Origin: Pontiellaceae bacterium B1224
Lineage (GTDB): Bacteria; Verrucomicrobiota; Kiritimatiellia; Kiritimatiellales; Pontiellaceae
Assembly (NCBI GenBank): GCA_029432815.1
Contig: JAROBA010000013.1
Coordinates: forward strand, 1 to 64,000
DNA: 64,000 nucleotides
Direction: 5' to 3'
Numbering within the stretch: position 1 is the first letter of the stretch; each line of letters opens with the position of its first letter. This document shows positions 16,224 through 26,330 of this stretch, in pieces. The notes beneath the pieces were generated by a model, which saw nothing but the letters and a program-made list of their open reading frames with translations, was not told the origin of the DNA and did no database searches. A program made the translations under genes and the position numbers.

Positions 16224-17416
16224 TATCTGCCTAATACCCGAAGTACAAACCGGGCAGGAACCGGATTCCTTACAGGCCCAACTTTAATTGCATGATTAAC
16301 CGCCTTTGCGAGATTATCCGCAAAGCGCTCTGCTCCCCAATCTTTAATACGGCTCTGACTAAACTGGCCAAATGCAGCACGTTCTTCAGCGTCAAGCTGA
16401 GTGAAGCGAAATAGAGCATTACTTATGGACTCCTCACTCGAAGGATCAAAACTAAAGCCATTCTGATTTTCCTCGAGCAAGTTCGGTGCACAACCGCAAC
16501 GTTTAGACAGCAGCAAAGGTGCTCCGGCGGCCATCGCTTCATTCACAACAAGCCCCCACTGTTCCGTTGTACTGGCATGAATGAACGCGGAACAGTTTTG
16601 ATAAAACCAAGGCAACGCATTATATTGAATCGATCCCAACAAATAAACCTGCGCTTCTATACCGCATCTTGAAATCTCTGATTCTATATCAGCCCGAGTT
16701 TCTCCATCACCGCCGATTATCAGACGGATAGGAGTCAGTCCCCTCTCTTTGCAATGGGTCACATATTTTGCATAGGCTCGAACCAGCCGCGGTAGATTTT
16801 TCTTCTGCCCAAACCGGGTACACACCGCAAAATAAGCTTCCGAACGAAGCCAGGAGGGGAACTCTTCCGGCATATTATCCGCCAAAATTGAAAAATGATT
16901 GCTGTCCACCACATTATGCCCGTCAAAGATGCATTCTTCAGGCATGCCAAGCTGATGAATGTATTCGCGATGAGGTGTCCCACCGACAAGAGCCGCAGAT
17001 GCACATCGAACCAGAAGGCCCTTTATCCATTCTTTATGGGGAACCCGCTTTTCATCATAGGCCGTACTCTCCGAAAACATTACAACAGGAACGTTATTTC
17101 GTAGCGCCCAGAAAAGCATCTTTTGCCCGATTTCCATCCCCCATCCGCTTGCGCAGACGCAGTCGGGCTTAATGGTCCAAAGCACTTCCTCCAGTCGAAA
17201 ATCGATCTCCTCGCCCTTGATTCCTGACCTTATACGACCAGGGAAAAGAGTGTGTATCCTGTAATTTTGGATGTCCGGGTTGAACTCAAGGACTTCAAAA
17301 GAATCCTTATCAGTCACCTGTATAAGGTGGGCTATTCCTTCGAAAACCGAGGAAAATGCATCGAAACGGGCATGGTGATATGGCACCAAATTTTGAATCA
17401 ACCAAACAACATTCAT
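16223..17416 (-). CDS. family 4 glycosyltransferase
   Basis: The 397 residues form a GT-B transferase. MNVVWLIQNLVPYHHARFDAF opens the N-terminal half, FAVCTRFGQKKNLPRLVRAY opens the donor domain, and FIHASTTEQWGLVVNEAMAAG carries the E...E pair that contacts the nucleotide sugar. It acts at the cytosolic face of the membrane on a growing lipid-linked repeat unit, by family analogy. It overlaps the next gene by one base and the previous one by four (ATGA), so it is certainly cotranscribed. Confidence 0.87.
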   Translation of the reverse strand: MNVVWLIQNLVPYHHARFDAFSSVFEGIAHLIQVTDKDSFEVLEFNPDIQNYRIHTLFPGRIRSGIKGEEIDFRLEEVLWTIKPDCVCASGWGMEIGQKMLFWALRNNVPVVMFSESTAYDEKRVPHKEWIKGLLVRCASAALVGGTPHREYIHQLGMPEECIFDGHNVVDSNHFSILADNMPEEFPSWLRSEAYFAVCTRFGQKKNLPRLVRAYAKYVTHCKERGLTPIRLIIGGDGETRADIESEISRCGIEAQVYLLGSIQYNALPWFYQNCSAFIHASTTEQWGLVVNEAMAAGAPLLLSKRCGCAPNLLEENQNGFSFDPSSEESISNALFRFTQLDAEERAAFGQFSQSRIKDWGAERFADNLAKAVNHAIKVGPVRNPVPARFVLRVLGR

Positions 17417-18495
17417 ATCAAATCCAAAAACTGTATTAACGCTTTAACATGTTGCGAGGGAGATCCTAATTCCAGCACTCTGCATCTACCTGACTCGGCA
17501 ACTGCTGAACAGGCTGCTGTATCTCGACTTAACCTGACAATTTCGTTAGCCAGTGCCTTTACATCATGGGAATCAATAAGATAACCATCCGTACCATGTC
17601 GTACAAACTCATCTAGTCCACCACATTCAACGGATGCCACAACTGGTACACTATGAATCAAAGCCTCAACCGGAGTTCGACCCAGGGCATCAAAGCGAGA
17701 ATTAAAGAGCAATACATTGAGAGCCGCATAGAAATGGGATAGATCCTTCTGCCATCCGATAAATCGAACTTTTTCAGAAATACCTAAATCATGCGCAAGC
17801 TTCTCCAAAGCTCCCCGCTCTTCACCATCCCCTGCAATCAAAAAAAATGCTTTCGGTTGATCCTTCACAACAAATGCGGCCACGTTTAAAAACACATCGA
17901 ATGCTTTACGTGGTATTAACCAACCCGCATTGCCAACGATGTACGCATCTTCAGGGAGATTCAGTCTCTGACGCGCCTTCAAAATATCTACATATGTTTC
18001 TGGTTCACGGAAAATATTGGGAAAACACGCCACATTCCGATAATCAGCAAATAGGCTCTCAACTTCCTTAAATATAAAGCTACTAATGAACCGGATTCCC
18101 AAGCACCCCCTTTTGGCCAAAGCATAGTAACCCCTCCACAACCAGATTGAACGATCGCCGTGGTGGAAATGAATGCTAAGGTAGGTTTTTCGCTTGGAGA
18201 GCATTGCTGCAACAAGACTCCCAAAGTTGTGTCCCGTTAACAAAATTCGTTCCGGGTTGAACTGCCTAATATTTCTGAGCAACCATGGTATCGTACCCAT
18301 TCCTCCCAAGCAGTATCTTGGCGCCCCAACGAGCGGAATGCCACGATCCGTTGCTATACTCTTTAATTTGCCGGCAGGATGCAGTGAGAGCATTTTAACT
18401 TCATGCCCAATTGCCTTAAGTTCTACGAGGCTTTCCAAAGTAGATTGCTCCATACCTCCCAAATTCGAGCACTGAATGATGTTCAATATTCTCAT
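17413..18495 (-). CDS. family 4 glycosyltransferase
   Basis: This 360-aa GT-B enzyme starts MRILNIIQCSNLGGMEQSTL, a classic GT4 opening with the GG acceptor loop. VGNAGWLIPRKAFDVFLNVA and LLFNSRFDALGRTPVEALIHSVP supply the donor-site motifs. The ATG at 18495 overlaps the TGA of the upstream gene as ATGA; a longer frame to 18540 would only read through that gene. No substrate can be inferred. Confidence 0.87.
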   Translation of the reverse strand: MRILNIIQCSNLGGMEQSTLESLVELKAIGHEVKMLSLHPAGKLKSIATDRGIPLVGAPRYCLGGMGTIPWLLRNIRQFNPERILLTGHNFGSLVAAMLSKRKTYLSIHFHHGDRSIWLWRGYYALAKRGCLGIRFISSFIFKEVESLFADYRNVACFPNIFREPETYVDILKARQRLNLPEDAYIVGNAGWLIPRKAFDVFLNVAAFVVKDQPKAFFLIAGDGEERGALEKLAHDLGISEKVRFIGWQKDLSHFYAALNVLLFNSRFDALGRTPVEALIHSVPVVASVECGGLDEFVRHGTDGYLIDSHDVKALANEIVRLSRDTAACSAVAESGRCRVLELGSPSQHVKALIQFLDLI

Positions 18496-19601
18496 ATTAT
18501 GCCATCCTCCGATCTGTTTTCCCGAGTTGCGGAAAGGCAATCAACCAACTTGCAGAAACTCAATGCTCTTGAATCCCACCCAATTCCGTTTAAGGGCTGC
18601 ACTTTCGCTCTATTACTTCTCAGGATTTTATCAATCATCTCCAAGAACTCCTGTGGAGTAGAACATACATTCAGGTTTTTATGGAAAGCATGCACCTGAT
18701 CGCACGCATCTGTGCATACAAGAGGCAAACCAGTAGCTAAATGGTCAAAAAGCCGCATTGGAGAACAATATCTATTAAAGACGGACATAGCATATGGAAT
18801 AATCCCTATATCCAAGCACTTAAACCATTCATGTATGCGATCATGTGGTTGGGCACCAACAGCAATACATTTTGGATTTTCCAGTAATTTAGCCAGTGCA
18901 TTCGGCAGCGGATCAGGCAATGGTCCAACAAGTAGCAAGGTTCCCAGCGGTTGAATCTCAGAGCACGCCTTCAACAGTTCGAAATCGAGCCGATCATTAA
19001 TACCGCCGACTACCCCTACAATGGGTCTAGGTAGACTACCGATCGGAGGAGGCAACGGTAAACGTTCTCCAGGAGTTGGATAGAATCGTTGTTCTGTTCC
19101 ATTCATACTCACAGAAACTTTTGCGACATCGACACCATACTCAGATATCGCACGAGCTGCTAACGCAGCGGATACAAATACGCTGTGATCGGCGATTTCA
19201 ACTATCTGCCCCTCCAATCTCGCCATGTTTCCCCAGCGGTTATAGCTTCGATAGTCGTCCGACGCATAGTATATCTTCGCGACATGAGTTGGGAGCAATC
19301 GTAATAAGGTTGCATAGTGTGGACTCGTTGCGATAACGCATTCGATACGCTTTCCCTTCTTCCGAGCTTCGGCCTCCATCTTACGCCACAACAAGCGCTG
19401 ACCCACCAGCGCTGTGCGTGATGCCCATCCCAAGGGAAGCGCAACAGACAAAATCTGTAGCTTCCCCTCTGCTTCGGGACAAACACGACGGCGGATGGCC
19501 AACCAATCTGCTGGCATCACTCCAAGAACATCAACTCTTTCAGCTAATGCAGAAAAAGGCTTACGACGCCAGATTTCATTAACGTCACATACCGCAATCA
19601 T
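18492..19601 (-). CDS. glycosyltransferase, TuaH-like
   Basis: This 369-aa protein looks like the GT-B group that includes teichuronic-acid TuaH. IYYASDDYRSYNRWGNMARLE (acceptor half) and ADHSVFVSAALAARA are the features of that group. PIVGVVGGINDRLDFELL is the domain junction, and GIIPYAMSVFNRYCSPMRLFDHLATGLP is the donor site. The N-terminus is short: it lacks the usual first beta strand and begins MIAVCDVNEIW, so a start further upstream within the neighbouring gene, or N-terminal trimming, is possible. Confidence 0.75.
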   Translation of the reverse strand: MIAVCDVNEIWRRKPFSALAERVDVLGVMPADWLAIRRRVCPEAEGKLQILSVALPLGWASRTALVGQRLLWRKMEAEARKKGKRIECVIATSPHYATLLRLLPTHVAKIYYASDDYRSYNRWGNMARLEGQIVEIADHSVFVSAALAARAISEYGVDVAKVSVSMNGTEQRFYPTPGERLPLPPPIGSLPRPIVGVVGGINDRLDFELLKACSEIQPLGTLLLVGPLPDPLPNALAKLLENPKCIAVGAQPHDRIHEWFKCLDIGIIPYAMSVFNRYCSPMRLFDHLATGLPLVCTDACDQVHAFHKNLNVCSTPQEFLEMIDKILRSNRAKVQPLNGIGWDSRALSFCKLVDCLSATRENRSEDGII

Positions 19602-20731
19602 ACAAAAAAGCTCTCAAATAATTCATTAAGTTTTCTAGCCGAAGCTTCCCATGTAAAACGGGCAGACCTCTGTTTTCCCAAATCACGCAATTCCCGTCGC
19701 TTGCCCGAATTTTCCAGCAACATCTGAATAGCTTCCACATGCTCCTCGGCGGCATTAACTCCACACAAAACAGCCGCATCTCCGGCAACCTCCGGAATTG
19801 ATGCCGTATTACTTGCCACCACTGGAGTTCCCGCCGCCATGGCCTCTACAACCGGCATTCCGAACCCTTCATATCTAGACGGAAACCACACCACCTCGGC
19901 CTGTTGATACAACGCGTTTAGCAAGTGGTCTGAAACATACCCTGCCAGAACAATAGAATTGTTCTGAACTTTTTTCAGTCGTTCGGTGTAGTTAGAATTA
20001 TTTCTTCCCGTTATAATAATCCTAATATTCGGACAGGCTTTTGCAAGAGGTCTCAAGGCCTGCAAAACAAGTTCTGCATTCTTCCGCAGTGATAATCCTC
20101 CGGGAACGAGAATAAAAGGTGCCCCTCCGGTTATCTCAATAGCCTGAGCAGCATCTGCTTCCGACACCGTCGCGCCAAATACGCGATGAGGCGCATTGTG
20201 AATGACATGCAGTTTGCTGCGCAATCCCGGGAAAAAATGGCCGATGCGCTCTGCGGAAAAATCAGAAACCGTAACAACGGCATCAGCGTGGAGTTCAATC
20301 TTCTGAAAAAGCAACCGCCATTTTCTGCAGTGCCATGTTCGGGCCCAGCTATTTGGATACAGCTCCTTTTCGTATCCAGCCACATCATGAATCGTGCATA
20401 CCAGTTTGGCCTTCCCGGTCGGCACATAGGACTCTGCAGGACAATATACAATATCCACATCATCCCAGTACTTTTCTGCCTTCGGCGCATTCCGCCAAAC
20501 CCAGCGCGCCTGCTGAAGTAACTGGGAAGAGGTATACGGAATAAACGACTCCATCTTCCAGAAATCGGAAAGGTTTTTATAAGCCCCGTCATAAAGTCTT
20601 CCCGAAACCAGAATCTTATGATTGACCGAATGAAACAGTTCAGCATGAGAGACCAGCATCTGGTCGATCACCCGGCCCACTCCCGAAGGATTGGGTATCC
20701 GGTGAATATGGATATGCGAAAGTATATTCAA
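19598..20731 (-). CDS. family 4 glycosyltransferase
   Basis: The 377 residues match mannosyltransferase-like GT4 enzymes. IPNPSGVGRVIDQML lies at the N-terminus, and CTIHDVAGYEKELYPNSW, VSDFSAERIGHFF and ILVPGGLSLRKNAELVLQAL follow. FPSRYEGFGMPVVEAMAAGTPV is the nucleotide-sugar loop. I take the TTG at 20731 as the start: it overlaps the upstream TGA as TTGA and GGGGG sits five bases before it. A TTG at 20743 is a second option. Confidence 0.87.
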   Translation of the reverse strand: MNILSHIHIHRIPNPSGVGRVIDQMLVSHAELFHSVNHKILVSGRLYDGAYKNLSDFWKMESFIPYTSSQLLQQARWVWRNAPKAEKYWDDVDIVYCPAESYVPTGKAKLVCTIHDVAGYEKELYPNSWARTWHCRKWRLLFQKIELHADAVVTVSDFSAERIGHFFPGLRSKLHVIHNAPHRVFGATVSEADAAQAIEITGGAPFILVPGGLSLRKNAELVLQALRPLAKACPNIRIIITGRNNSNYTERLKKVQNNSIVLAGYVSDHLLNALYQQAEVVWFPSRYEGFGMPVVEAMAAGTPVVASNTASIPEVAGDAAVLCGVNAAEEHVEAIQMLLENSGKRRELRDLGKQRSARFTWEASARKLNELFESFFV

Positions 20732-21837
20732 CGTTTCCCCCAATGCTTTTGCATGAGGGCGATTTTGTAAACATCAACGACCTTGTCGGAAACGGCGGCC
20801 CAGGTATATTTTTCCCGAGCACGCTCTCGATTCTTCCCCGCAACATCATATCGCAGGGCATCATAGGTCAGCAGATGCTGTATCCGCTCATTCGACTCAT
20901 CTTTAATGATGCAAGCTCCGACCTCTTCCAACAATTTTTCAGCCCCCCCGCCGCGGCTGACCGAAAATGCCAGAATAGGTAGTCCGGAAGCAACCGCCTC
21001 AAGAATAACCAGGCCAAACGGTTCATGGTACGAAGTGAACAAAAACTCATCTGCAGCCCGGTAATATTGTTCCGGCGTGTTTGTTGACCCCACTAGGATC
21101 AACTTTCCGTCCGTAATCGGGTCCACACAGTTTTCCTTCATTGCCACATAGTCAGGGCCGTTCCCGACAACAACCAGCACCAGGTCGTCCGGCAACAAAG
21201 AGGCAATTCGTTCAACCCGGTCAGAACCTTTCATTTCACGATGAATCCGGCCAACCCAAAGCATCATCCGCTTATCCCGGGGTATTCCTAAGCGATCCCG
21301 CAGTTTATTCTTTTCATCTTTCGGCAGACTGCAAAAACGTTCAAAATCCACACCGTTCGGTATGTAATGAATCTTAGAGGGCCGATATCCGTTATCCACC
21401 CAGCTTTCAATAGTGTGAAGCGATATACCGATCAGTTTATAGGTCGTCAGGAGGACCAGCTTTTTACCGACGGACTCTTTTAATCCCATCACATTAGTCA
21501 TCGGAAGATGCGAGTGGGTTATTACAGGGGTCCGCATCATCAGAAAAAGCAACCGAGGCCACAGAATACCGTCGTGAGAATGAATAACATCCGGAGCGAG
21601 ACGCAGAATCTCCTTTTTTAACCGAGGGATTCCGCGGTAAGCCTCGGCGGATGACTCCAAGCCCAAACAAGCCGTATTCCGGGAGAAGGCCTTCGCAACC
21701 TTAGCCGGCGGACCGTAAAGAAACAACAACCACGCATCGACACCGGATTGTCGTTGTTCACGTACTAGTGCTTCAGCAACACGCAATGATCCACCCGTAT
21801 CCGGGTCGTCGCGTTGGCAGATATGAAGTACTCTCAT
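20728..21837 (-). CDS. family 4 glycosyltransferase
   Basis: This 369-aa GT-B enzyme opens MRVLHICQRDDPDTGGSLRV. VIHSHDGILWPRLLF and IPNGVDFERFCSL precede MLWVGRIHREMKGSDRVERIA, and FLFTSYHEPFGLVILEAVASGLP forms the donor site with its E...E pair. Length is normal for GT4. It is followed directly by the TTG-started transferase and preceded by a 54-bp gap to a GT2 gene. Confidence 0.88.
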   Translation of the reverse strand: MRVLHICQRDDPDTGGSLRVAEALVREQRQSGVDAWLLFLYGPPAKVAKAFSRNTACLGLESSAEAYRGIPRLKKEILRLAPDVIHSHDGILWPRLLFLMMRTPVITHSHLPMTNVMGLKESVGKKLVLLTTYKLIGISLHTIESWVDNGYRPSKIHYIPNGVDFERFCSLPKDEKNKLRDRLGIPRDKRMMLWVGRIHREMKGSDRVERIASLLPDDLVLVVVGNGPDYVAMKENCVDPITDGKLILVGSTNTPEQYYRAADEFLFTSYHEPFGLVILEAVASGLPILAFSVSRGGGAEKLLEEVGACIIKDESNERIQHLLTYDALRYDVAGKNRERAREKYTWAAVSDKVVDVYKIALMQKHWGKR

Positions 21838-21891
21838 AAAAAAATCCGTGGTTATACCTAATTGGAAAAGGCCGAAGCATAGCTTCTACGC

Positions 21892-22803
21892 TTAGTGGCG
21901 CGGTAGTAGTTTTTTCAGTATACAGGCCCGATATTCAGTATAGCCAGTCCTATATTCAGGAACGTTCAGATACTTTAATGCCCGAAGGGAATTAATAAAA
22001 AATCCTTTGCAAATAACCATGCCGCAATGCATCTTCTGATACCATTTCATCGATTCATCCCGCATGATTTTAAAGTAGGTATGCAATCCAGCTTTCGGAA
22101 AATAATACGGTTCCTCTTTCAGCATTTTTTCCGTTAAGCTAAAATCCCAAACCCCCTGATAACACAAAATACTTTTTACATTCACAATACGTTTACGCAG
22201 CCGGCAACGTACTGCAAAATCCCAGTCATCCACTTCGGATAACAGGTCATATCCACCCAGCTCGTTGAACAGGTTTTTCGTACACAGCGTATCGCCGGGA
22301 AGGGCATCATATTTAATACGCCAGAAATCAGATCGATACCCCGCACTTCGCTCAACCACTCTGGGGTTTACCTTAGCCTTCACACCAAGCCCCTCCGGAG
22401 CCGTTCCGATGGTAAACTTCTGCATGTCATTAATAACCAGAGTATCATCATCAACCAAGGGCACACACCGCGCCAGTGAGTCGGGATGTAGAAGATCATC
22501 ATCGCAATTGAGCTTCAGGATGTCATACCTGCACCGCTCGACACAGCGGTTCATATTACCGGCCATTCCCAGATTTTTTTTATTCCGGAAAATCTTCAGC
22601 CGCTCATCGTTGATCGAAGCAAGAGCATCTTCAGCGGGTATCTCGCCCGCATTGTCCGAAACCACCACCTCAAACTGCGGATATCGCTGCATCAAGGCCA
22701 CACGACAGGTTTCCAGCAACACCTTACAGCGCTCCTCTGAATCAAGGTAGGTAATGATATAGATTGAAACTCCCGGCAGTTTCTCTGTGGTGTTTCCTTC
22801 CAT
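21892..22803 (-). CDS. family 2 glycosyltransferase
   Basis: The 303 residues form a GT-A transferase: VSIYIITYLDSEERC and FEVVVSDNAGEIPAE in the nucleotide-binding half, MAGNMNRCVERCRYDILKLNCDDDLLHPD with the DDD metal site, and GGYDLLSEVDDWDFAVRC as the acceptor motif. I start at the ATG at 22803, which overlaps the upstream TAA by one base; a TTG at 22809 would add two residues. Confidence 0.87.
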   Translation of the reverse strand: MEGNTTEKLPGVSIYIITYLDSEERCKVLLETCRVALMQRYPQFEVVVSDNAGEIPAEDALASINDERLKIFRNKKNLGMAGNMNRCVERCRYDILKLNCDDDLLHPDSLARCVPLVDDDTLVINDMQKFTIGTAPEGLGVKAKVNPRVVERSAGYRSDFWRIKYDALPGDTLCTKNLFNELGGYDLLSEVDDWDFAVRCRLRKRIVNVKSILCYQGVWDFSLTEKMLKEEPYYFPKAGLHTYFKIMRDESMKWYQKMHCGMVICKGFFINSLRALKYLNVPEYRTGYTEYRACILKKLLPRH

Positions 22804-23957
22804 TACCAAGGCTCTCCTTCACCAATGTTCTCAGAATCAATCGCATGGTGCAGAAAAGCTAACGATGCCTTCCGTTCCGCACTCAGTTTTCCCCCGACCA
22901 TTTTCCAATCGATTTTTCGGGATAATAGTTCTCTCCAGGTGTCGTCATCCGACCGCAGTGTCAATTGTTCATCAAGCCCGAGCTTTTCTGCCAGATCTGT
23001 TAAACGGGTATTCCGATTTTCAACCCCCTTTGATTCGGCGAGCAGACTGACAAACGGATGTTGAAATAGAATTGAAAATACCGTGCCATGAAATGAGTTG
23101 GTCACTACGGCCTCTGCCCCTTTCATGGCTCCGACCCAATCTGCAGGAGAATGGCATTCAACCAATTTGATTCCTTCAAAACGCGGAAGCCGCTCATCCC
23201 AAATTAGCGAAGGCTCCACCGATAATTTTTTCGCCGTTTCCCGTAACGTGGCGATCTCCTCCTGCGTTGGATCAAAGAGATAGGCGAGCAACGTTCCTTC
23301 TGTCCCCATGGACTTAGCAATCGGCGCGTAGTCCTCCAGCAATAGCGTTGGATCCAGCACCGAGATAATATCTGTTGAATTCCCCATGAGATCTTCCGCG
23401 ATTTTCACACCCGATTTCTCACGCACAGAAACGGCTGAAAAACATCTAAGCAGCGCGCCCATTTGATCTTTGTGCTCTACGTCGGGTTCCTGTGTACCAA
23501 AGCTGCTTGCATAGGATACGCGACGTTTATTTTCCGGACCGAAATCTAAGAAGAACGCAGGATATAAGGTACCGTGGAAAATTCGCGTGTTCCAAACCTG
23601 ATCACTGCCAACCATATATACTTCAGAACGCGGGGGTTCGTCGCGTAACGCCTGAAGACTCCGATATTGCTTCTCCCCCAAATGACAATTATTTTTTAGA
23701 AATGCTTTAAACCCCTCTCGCTTAGCTCGAGGAAGCTTATATGAAATTGCCGATCTAAATAGTTTTCGATATACCGTTTTGGGCAAGGACCCCGCATGAA
23801 TCACCTCGGGAACATAGTCAATCAGCTCAACCGAATGCCCCATTCCCTCAACGGCTTTGCACAATGCATAGGCCTGCAAAGTCGCGCCATAATTCAAATT
23901 TCCGTTAATCCACGAATGAAAAGTGATAATGGCAACGGTTTTTCTAGCTTCATTCAT
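22803..23957 (-). CDS. polysaccharide pyruvyl transferase family protein
   Basis: This 384-aa protein would add a pyruvate ketal from phosphoenolpyruvate to a sugar of the repeat unit, giving it negative charge. The N-terminus has NYGATLQAYALCKAVEGMGH. The middle has MVGSDQVWNTRIFHG with RVSYASSFG, and near the C-terminus AEAVVTNSFHGTVFSILF has the SFHG motif; all three are diagnostic for the PS_pyruv_trans family. It is cytosolic. It lies 10 bp from its upstream neighbour. Confidence 0.92.
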   Translation of the reverse strand: MNEARKTVAIITFHSWINGNLNYGATLQAYALCKAVEGMGHSVELIDYVPEVIHAGSLPKTVYRKLFRSAISYKLPRAKREGFKAFLKNNCHLGEKQYRSLQALRDEPPRSEVYMVGSDQVWNTRIFHGTLYPAFFLDFGPENKRRVSYASSFGTQEPDVEHKDQMGALLRCFSAVSVREKSGVKIAEDLMGNSTDIISVLDPTLLLEDYAPIAKSMGTEGTLLAYLFDPTQEEIATLRETAKKLSVEPSLIWDERLPRFEGIKLVECHSPADWVGAMKGAEAVVTNSFHGTVFSILFQHPFVSLLAESKGVENRNTRLTDLAEKLGLDEQLTLRSDDDTWRELLSRKIDWKMVGGKLSAERKASLAFLHHAIDSENIGEGEPW

Positions 23958-23967
23958 ACAAAAACCT

Positions 23968-25146
23968 TTAATCCTGAAGATCCTGAACTATATCCATCAG
24001 GCGCTTTCTCCACATATCCATGGAAAAGTTGAGTGAGAAAAACTCTTTCCCACATACCGATAACTTTTCCCTCAACGACCGGTCCAGCACCACTTTCTCT
24101 ACAGCATTTGCAAGTTCAGCAGCGGAGCGGGCGGGAATAATTATCCCATTCTCGAAGCTGGTCAGATCCACTCCGGACTCTTCCGTAGCGATGACGGGAC
24201 ACCCATAGGACAGCGCTTCAAGCACTACGCCAGCCTGCCCTTCAGAAAGGGAGGGTAAAACAAATGCATCAGCCTTTTCATATTCGTCCCCCATGCGCTC
24301 CATCCCCACAACCCCAAGATAGTTTAATTCCTCATAGTGCGGAAACCATTTACATTCTCCCTTTTCAAGTCCTGCAACTCTGGCATCCAGTTTGATACCA
24401 GATTTTCTAAGAGAGTAAACCGCTTCTGCAAAGTAAGGAAGACCTTTACGTAACGGGTCACGGCCCGCGAACAGAAGGCGGCCCGCGTCAACCCCATCCT
24501 GATCCCTCGGAAAAATGCTGGATCCATAGGGTACAATCCTAATTTTATGCTTATGCTCGGGAACGAATGCTTCGACACCTTTCGCGACCCACTTTGATGG
24601 ACAGAGAAGGATGTCTGCATGAGGGGCAATAGCGCCAATTCCACGGATCAACGAAGGTGTACAGCTTATTTCGGAGACCCTCAGACGTTCCGGGGCATTG
24701 AAGCGTGTCTGTTCCTCGAAAACCATTTGGTTGGATAACGGACTGATAAACACATCAACAATCGTTTTCATACCCTGTTCTTTGGCCCAGGACAGGAAGC
24801 CCAGATCCTCGCCATACATATTATAGATAATCTCTGCCGCGCCTAAGCCCCAATGTTTATAGCATGCACTTAAATCATCCGATATCAGTCCCCGCGACAA
24901 CGCTGCCACCAAGGATCGGTCTGAAGAGAATATTTTATCTCTAGCGATATCTCGTGGAACTCTGGATACGAGGGCTCCTATGCCCCCCCCCTGAACCCCT
25001 GACTTTGATAAAAGAGAGGCGACTCTACCCGCAAAGCTAAATGCCGTAGAGTCTGTATACAGGGCAGATAACAACCCACCCTCTTCTAATAGTCGGGGTA
25101 TGGCATACCGGTGCCGAGCCCCTCTTTGCATAACGATTACTTTCAT
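23968..25146 (-). CDS. family 4 glycosyltransferase
   Basis: This 392-aa GT-B protein opens with MKVIVMQRGARHRYAIPRLL. LLCPSKWVAKGVEAF and RIVPYGSSIFP lead to the donor half RLLFAGRDPLRKGLPYFAEAV. FVLPSLSEGQAGVVLEALSYGCPVIA carries the E...E motif. The family around this start is used in capsule and O-antigen loci, but donor and acceptor are not readable. One base separates it from the next gene upstream. Confidence 0.87.
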   Translation of the reverse strand: MKVIVMQRGARHRYAIPRLLEEGGLLSALYTDSTAFSFAGRVASLLSKSGVQGGGIGALVSRVPRDIARDKIFSSDRSLVAALSRGLISDDLSACYKHWGLGAAEIIYNMYGEDLGFLSWAKEQGMKTIVDVFISPLSNQMVFEEQTRFNAPERLRVSEISCTPSLIRGIGAIAPHADILLCPSKWVAKGVEAFVPEHKHKIRIVPYGSSIFPRDQDGVDAGRLLFAGRDPLRKGLPYFAEAVYSLRKSGIKLDARVAGLEKGECKWFPHYEELNYLGVVGMERMGDEYEKADAFVLPSLSEGQAGVVLEALSYGCPVIATEESGVDLTSFENGIIIPARSAAELANAVEKVVLDRSLREKLSVCGKEFFSLNFSMDMWRKRLMDIVQDLQD

Positions 25147-25147
25147 C

Positions 25148-26311
25148 CTATGTAACTACAGACGGAGTGATGGATTGATAGGTTCCTGAAAAAACAGCAT
25201 CAAGAATATCGGCATGCCGCTCATATACAAATTCATCTTCTGCCACCTTTTGAATTGTAGCACGCTGAGACTTGGCAGAGTTACCCACACTAAGAATCGC
25301 TTCCTTGATGGATGAAGCATCCTCCGCATCACAAACGGCTCCTAATTTATATTTTAGAATTAATAATTCGAGGCCTGGGAAATCGCTGGAAATTAATGAG
25401 AGTCCACATCGTATATATTCTGAAAATCTCCCGGGACATTGATAATAATGACCAACCCCATCGTTGGGATAAAGCAACACTCCCATCTCACCGATGGAAT
25501 ATAAGGTCAGTAACTCCTCAAAGCTTAGACCACCAAGAAATACGACCCGCGAGCAAAGTCCGAGCTTTTTCATGTGTTGCTCGCAATCCAACCGGCAGTG
25601 CTTTCCCTTTGCCATCGGAGGACCGTTAAAAACAATAACATAATTCTCGGGAAGTTCCGCAAAGGCTTCAAGCAACTGAGGAGACATTCGATCATGACGA
25701 TATATTCCGCCTGCAACAATAATCACTGCGCTTTCAGGATCCTGAACTCCACTCCTGGAAAGAATATCCTTACGGAACGCCGACTTCCGCTCCGGAATGT
25801 TCCACCATGCGGGCAATGCGGTTCGAACAATGGCTGGCATATTGGCAAGCCCATAATAACTTTTCATGAACCTACCCCGGTTCACTTCATTACAAATCAC
25901 GTAATCTGAGTGGCGAGTAAACCAGCGTTCGAAACGTTCATAAAAACGGTGCCTCCTCGGCTCCAGAAAATCCTGAGTATGGTAGATTATGCGTTTTTTC
26001 CCTTTGAACATCGGCAGCCAAAACAGGAATGGGGTTTGCTGAGCACCTTGAACATAAATGACATCATAGCCTGACGTGTTAAGGCCCATTTTTATGAACA
26101 GTTTTGATATCAGTAAAAAAGCAGAAATCAATCCAGTCTTTTTTTGTGGCATATAGTTAATGTCGTAGCCCTGCATATAAGAAGGAAGTGCGTCTCCTCC
26201 CCAACACATATAATCTATGCTGCCATACTTCTGGGTTGCATATACAACGCCCATCGCTTGATGCGGTGCCCCAAAAGTACTTACCGGATAACCATAATAT
26301 AAAATTTTCAC
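25148..26311 (-). CDS. glycosyltransferase (GT4-like)
   Basis: This 387-aa GT-B protein starts MKILYYGYPVSTFGAPHQAM and has IIYHTQDFLEPRRHRFYERFE in the acceptor domain, then VIIVAGGIYRHDRMSP and VVFLGGLSFEELLTLYS in the donor domain. GVLLYPNDGVGHYYQCPGRFSEYIRCGL replaces the usual EGFG...E motif, so the donor site is less typical than in its neighbours. It is part of the same minus-strand transcription unit, with a 1-bp gap downstream. Confidence 0.82.
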   Translation of the reverse strand: MKILYYGYPVSTFGAPHQAMGVVYATQKYGSIDYMCWGGDALPSYMQGYDINYMPQKKTGLISAFLLISKLFIKMGLNTSGYDVIYVQGAQQTPFLFWLPMFKGKKRIIYHTQDFLEPRRHRFYERFERWFTRHSDYVICNEVNRGRFMKSYYGLANMPAIVRTALPAWWNIPERKSAFRKDILSRSGVQDPESAVIIVAGGIYRHDRMSPQLLEAFAELPENYVIVFNGPPMAKGKHCRLDCEQHMKKLGLCSRVVFLGGLSFEELLTLYSIGEMGVLLYPNDGVGHYYQCPGRFSEYIRCGLSLISSDFPGLELLILKYKLGAVCDAEDASSIKEAILSVGNSAKSQRATIQKVAEDEFVYERHADILDAVFSGTYQSITPSVVT

Positions 26312-26330
26312 AAAACTCCTCGCATACTAA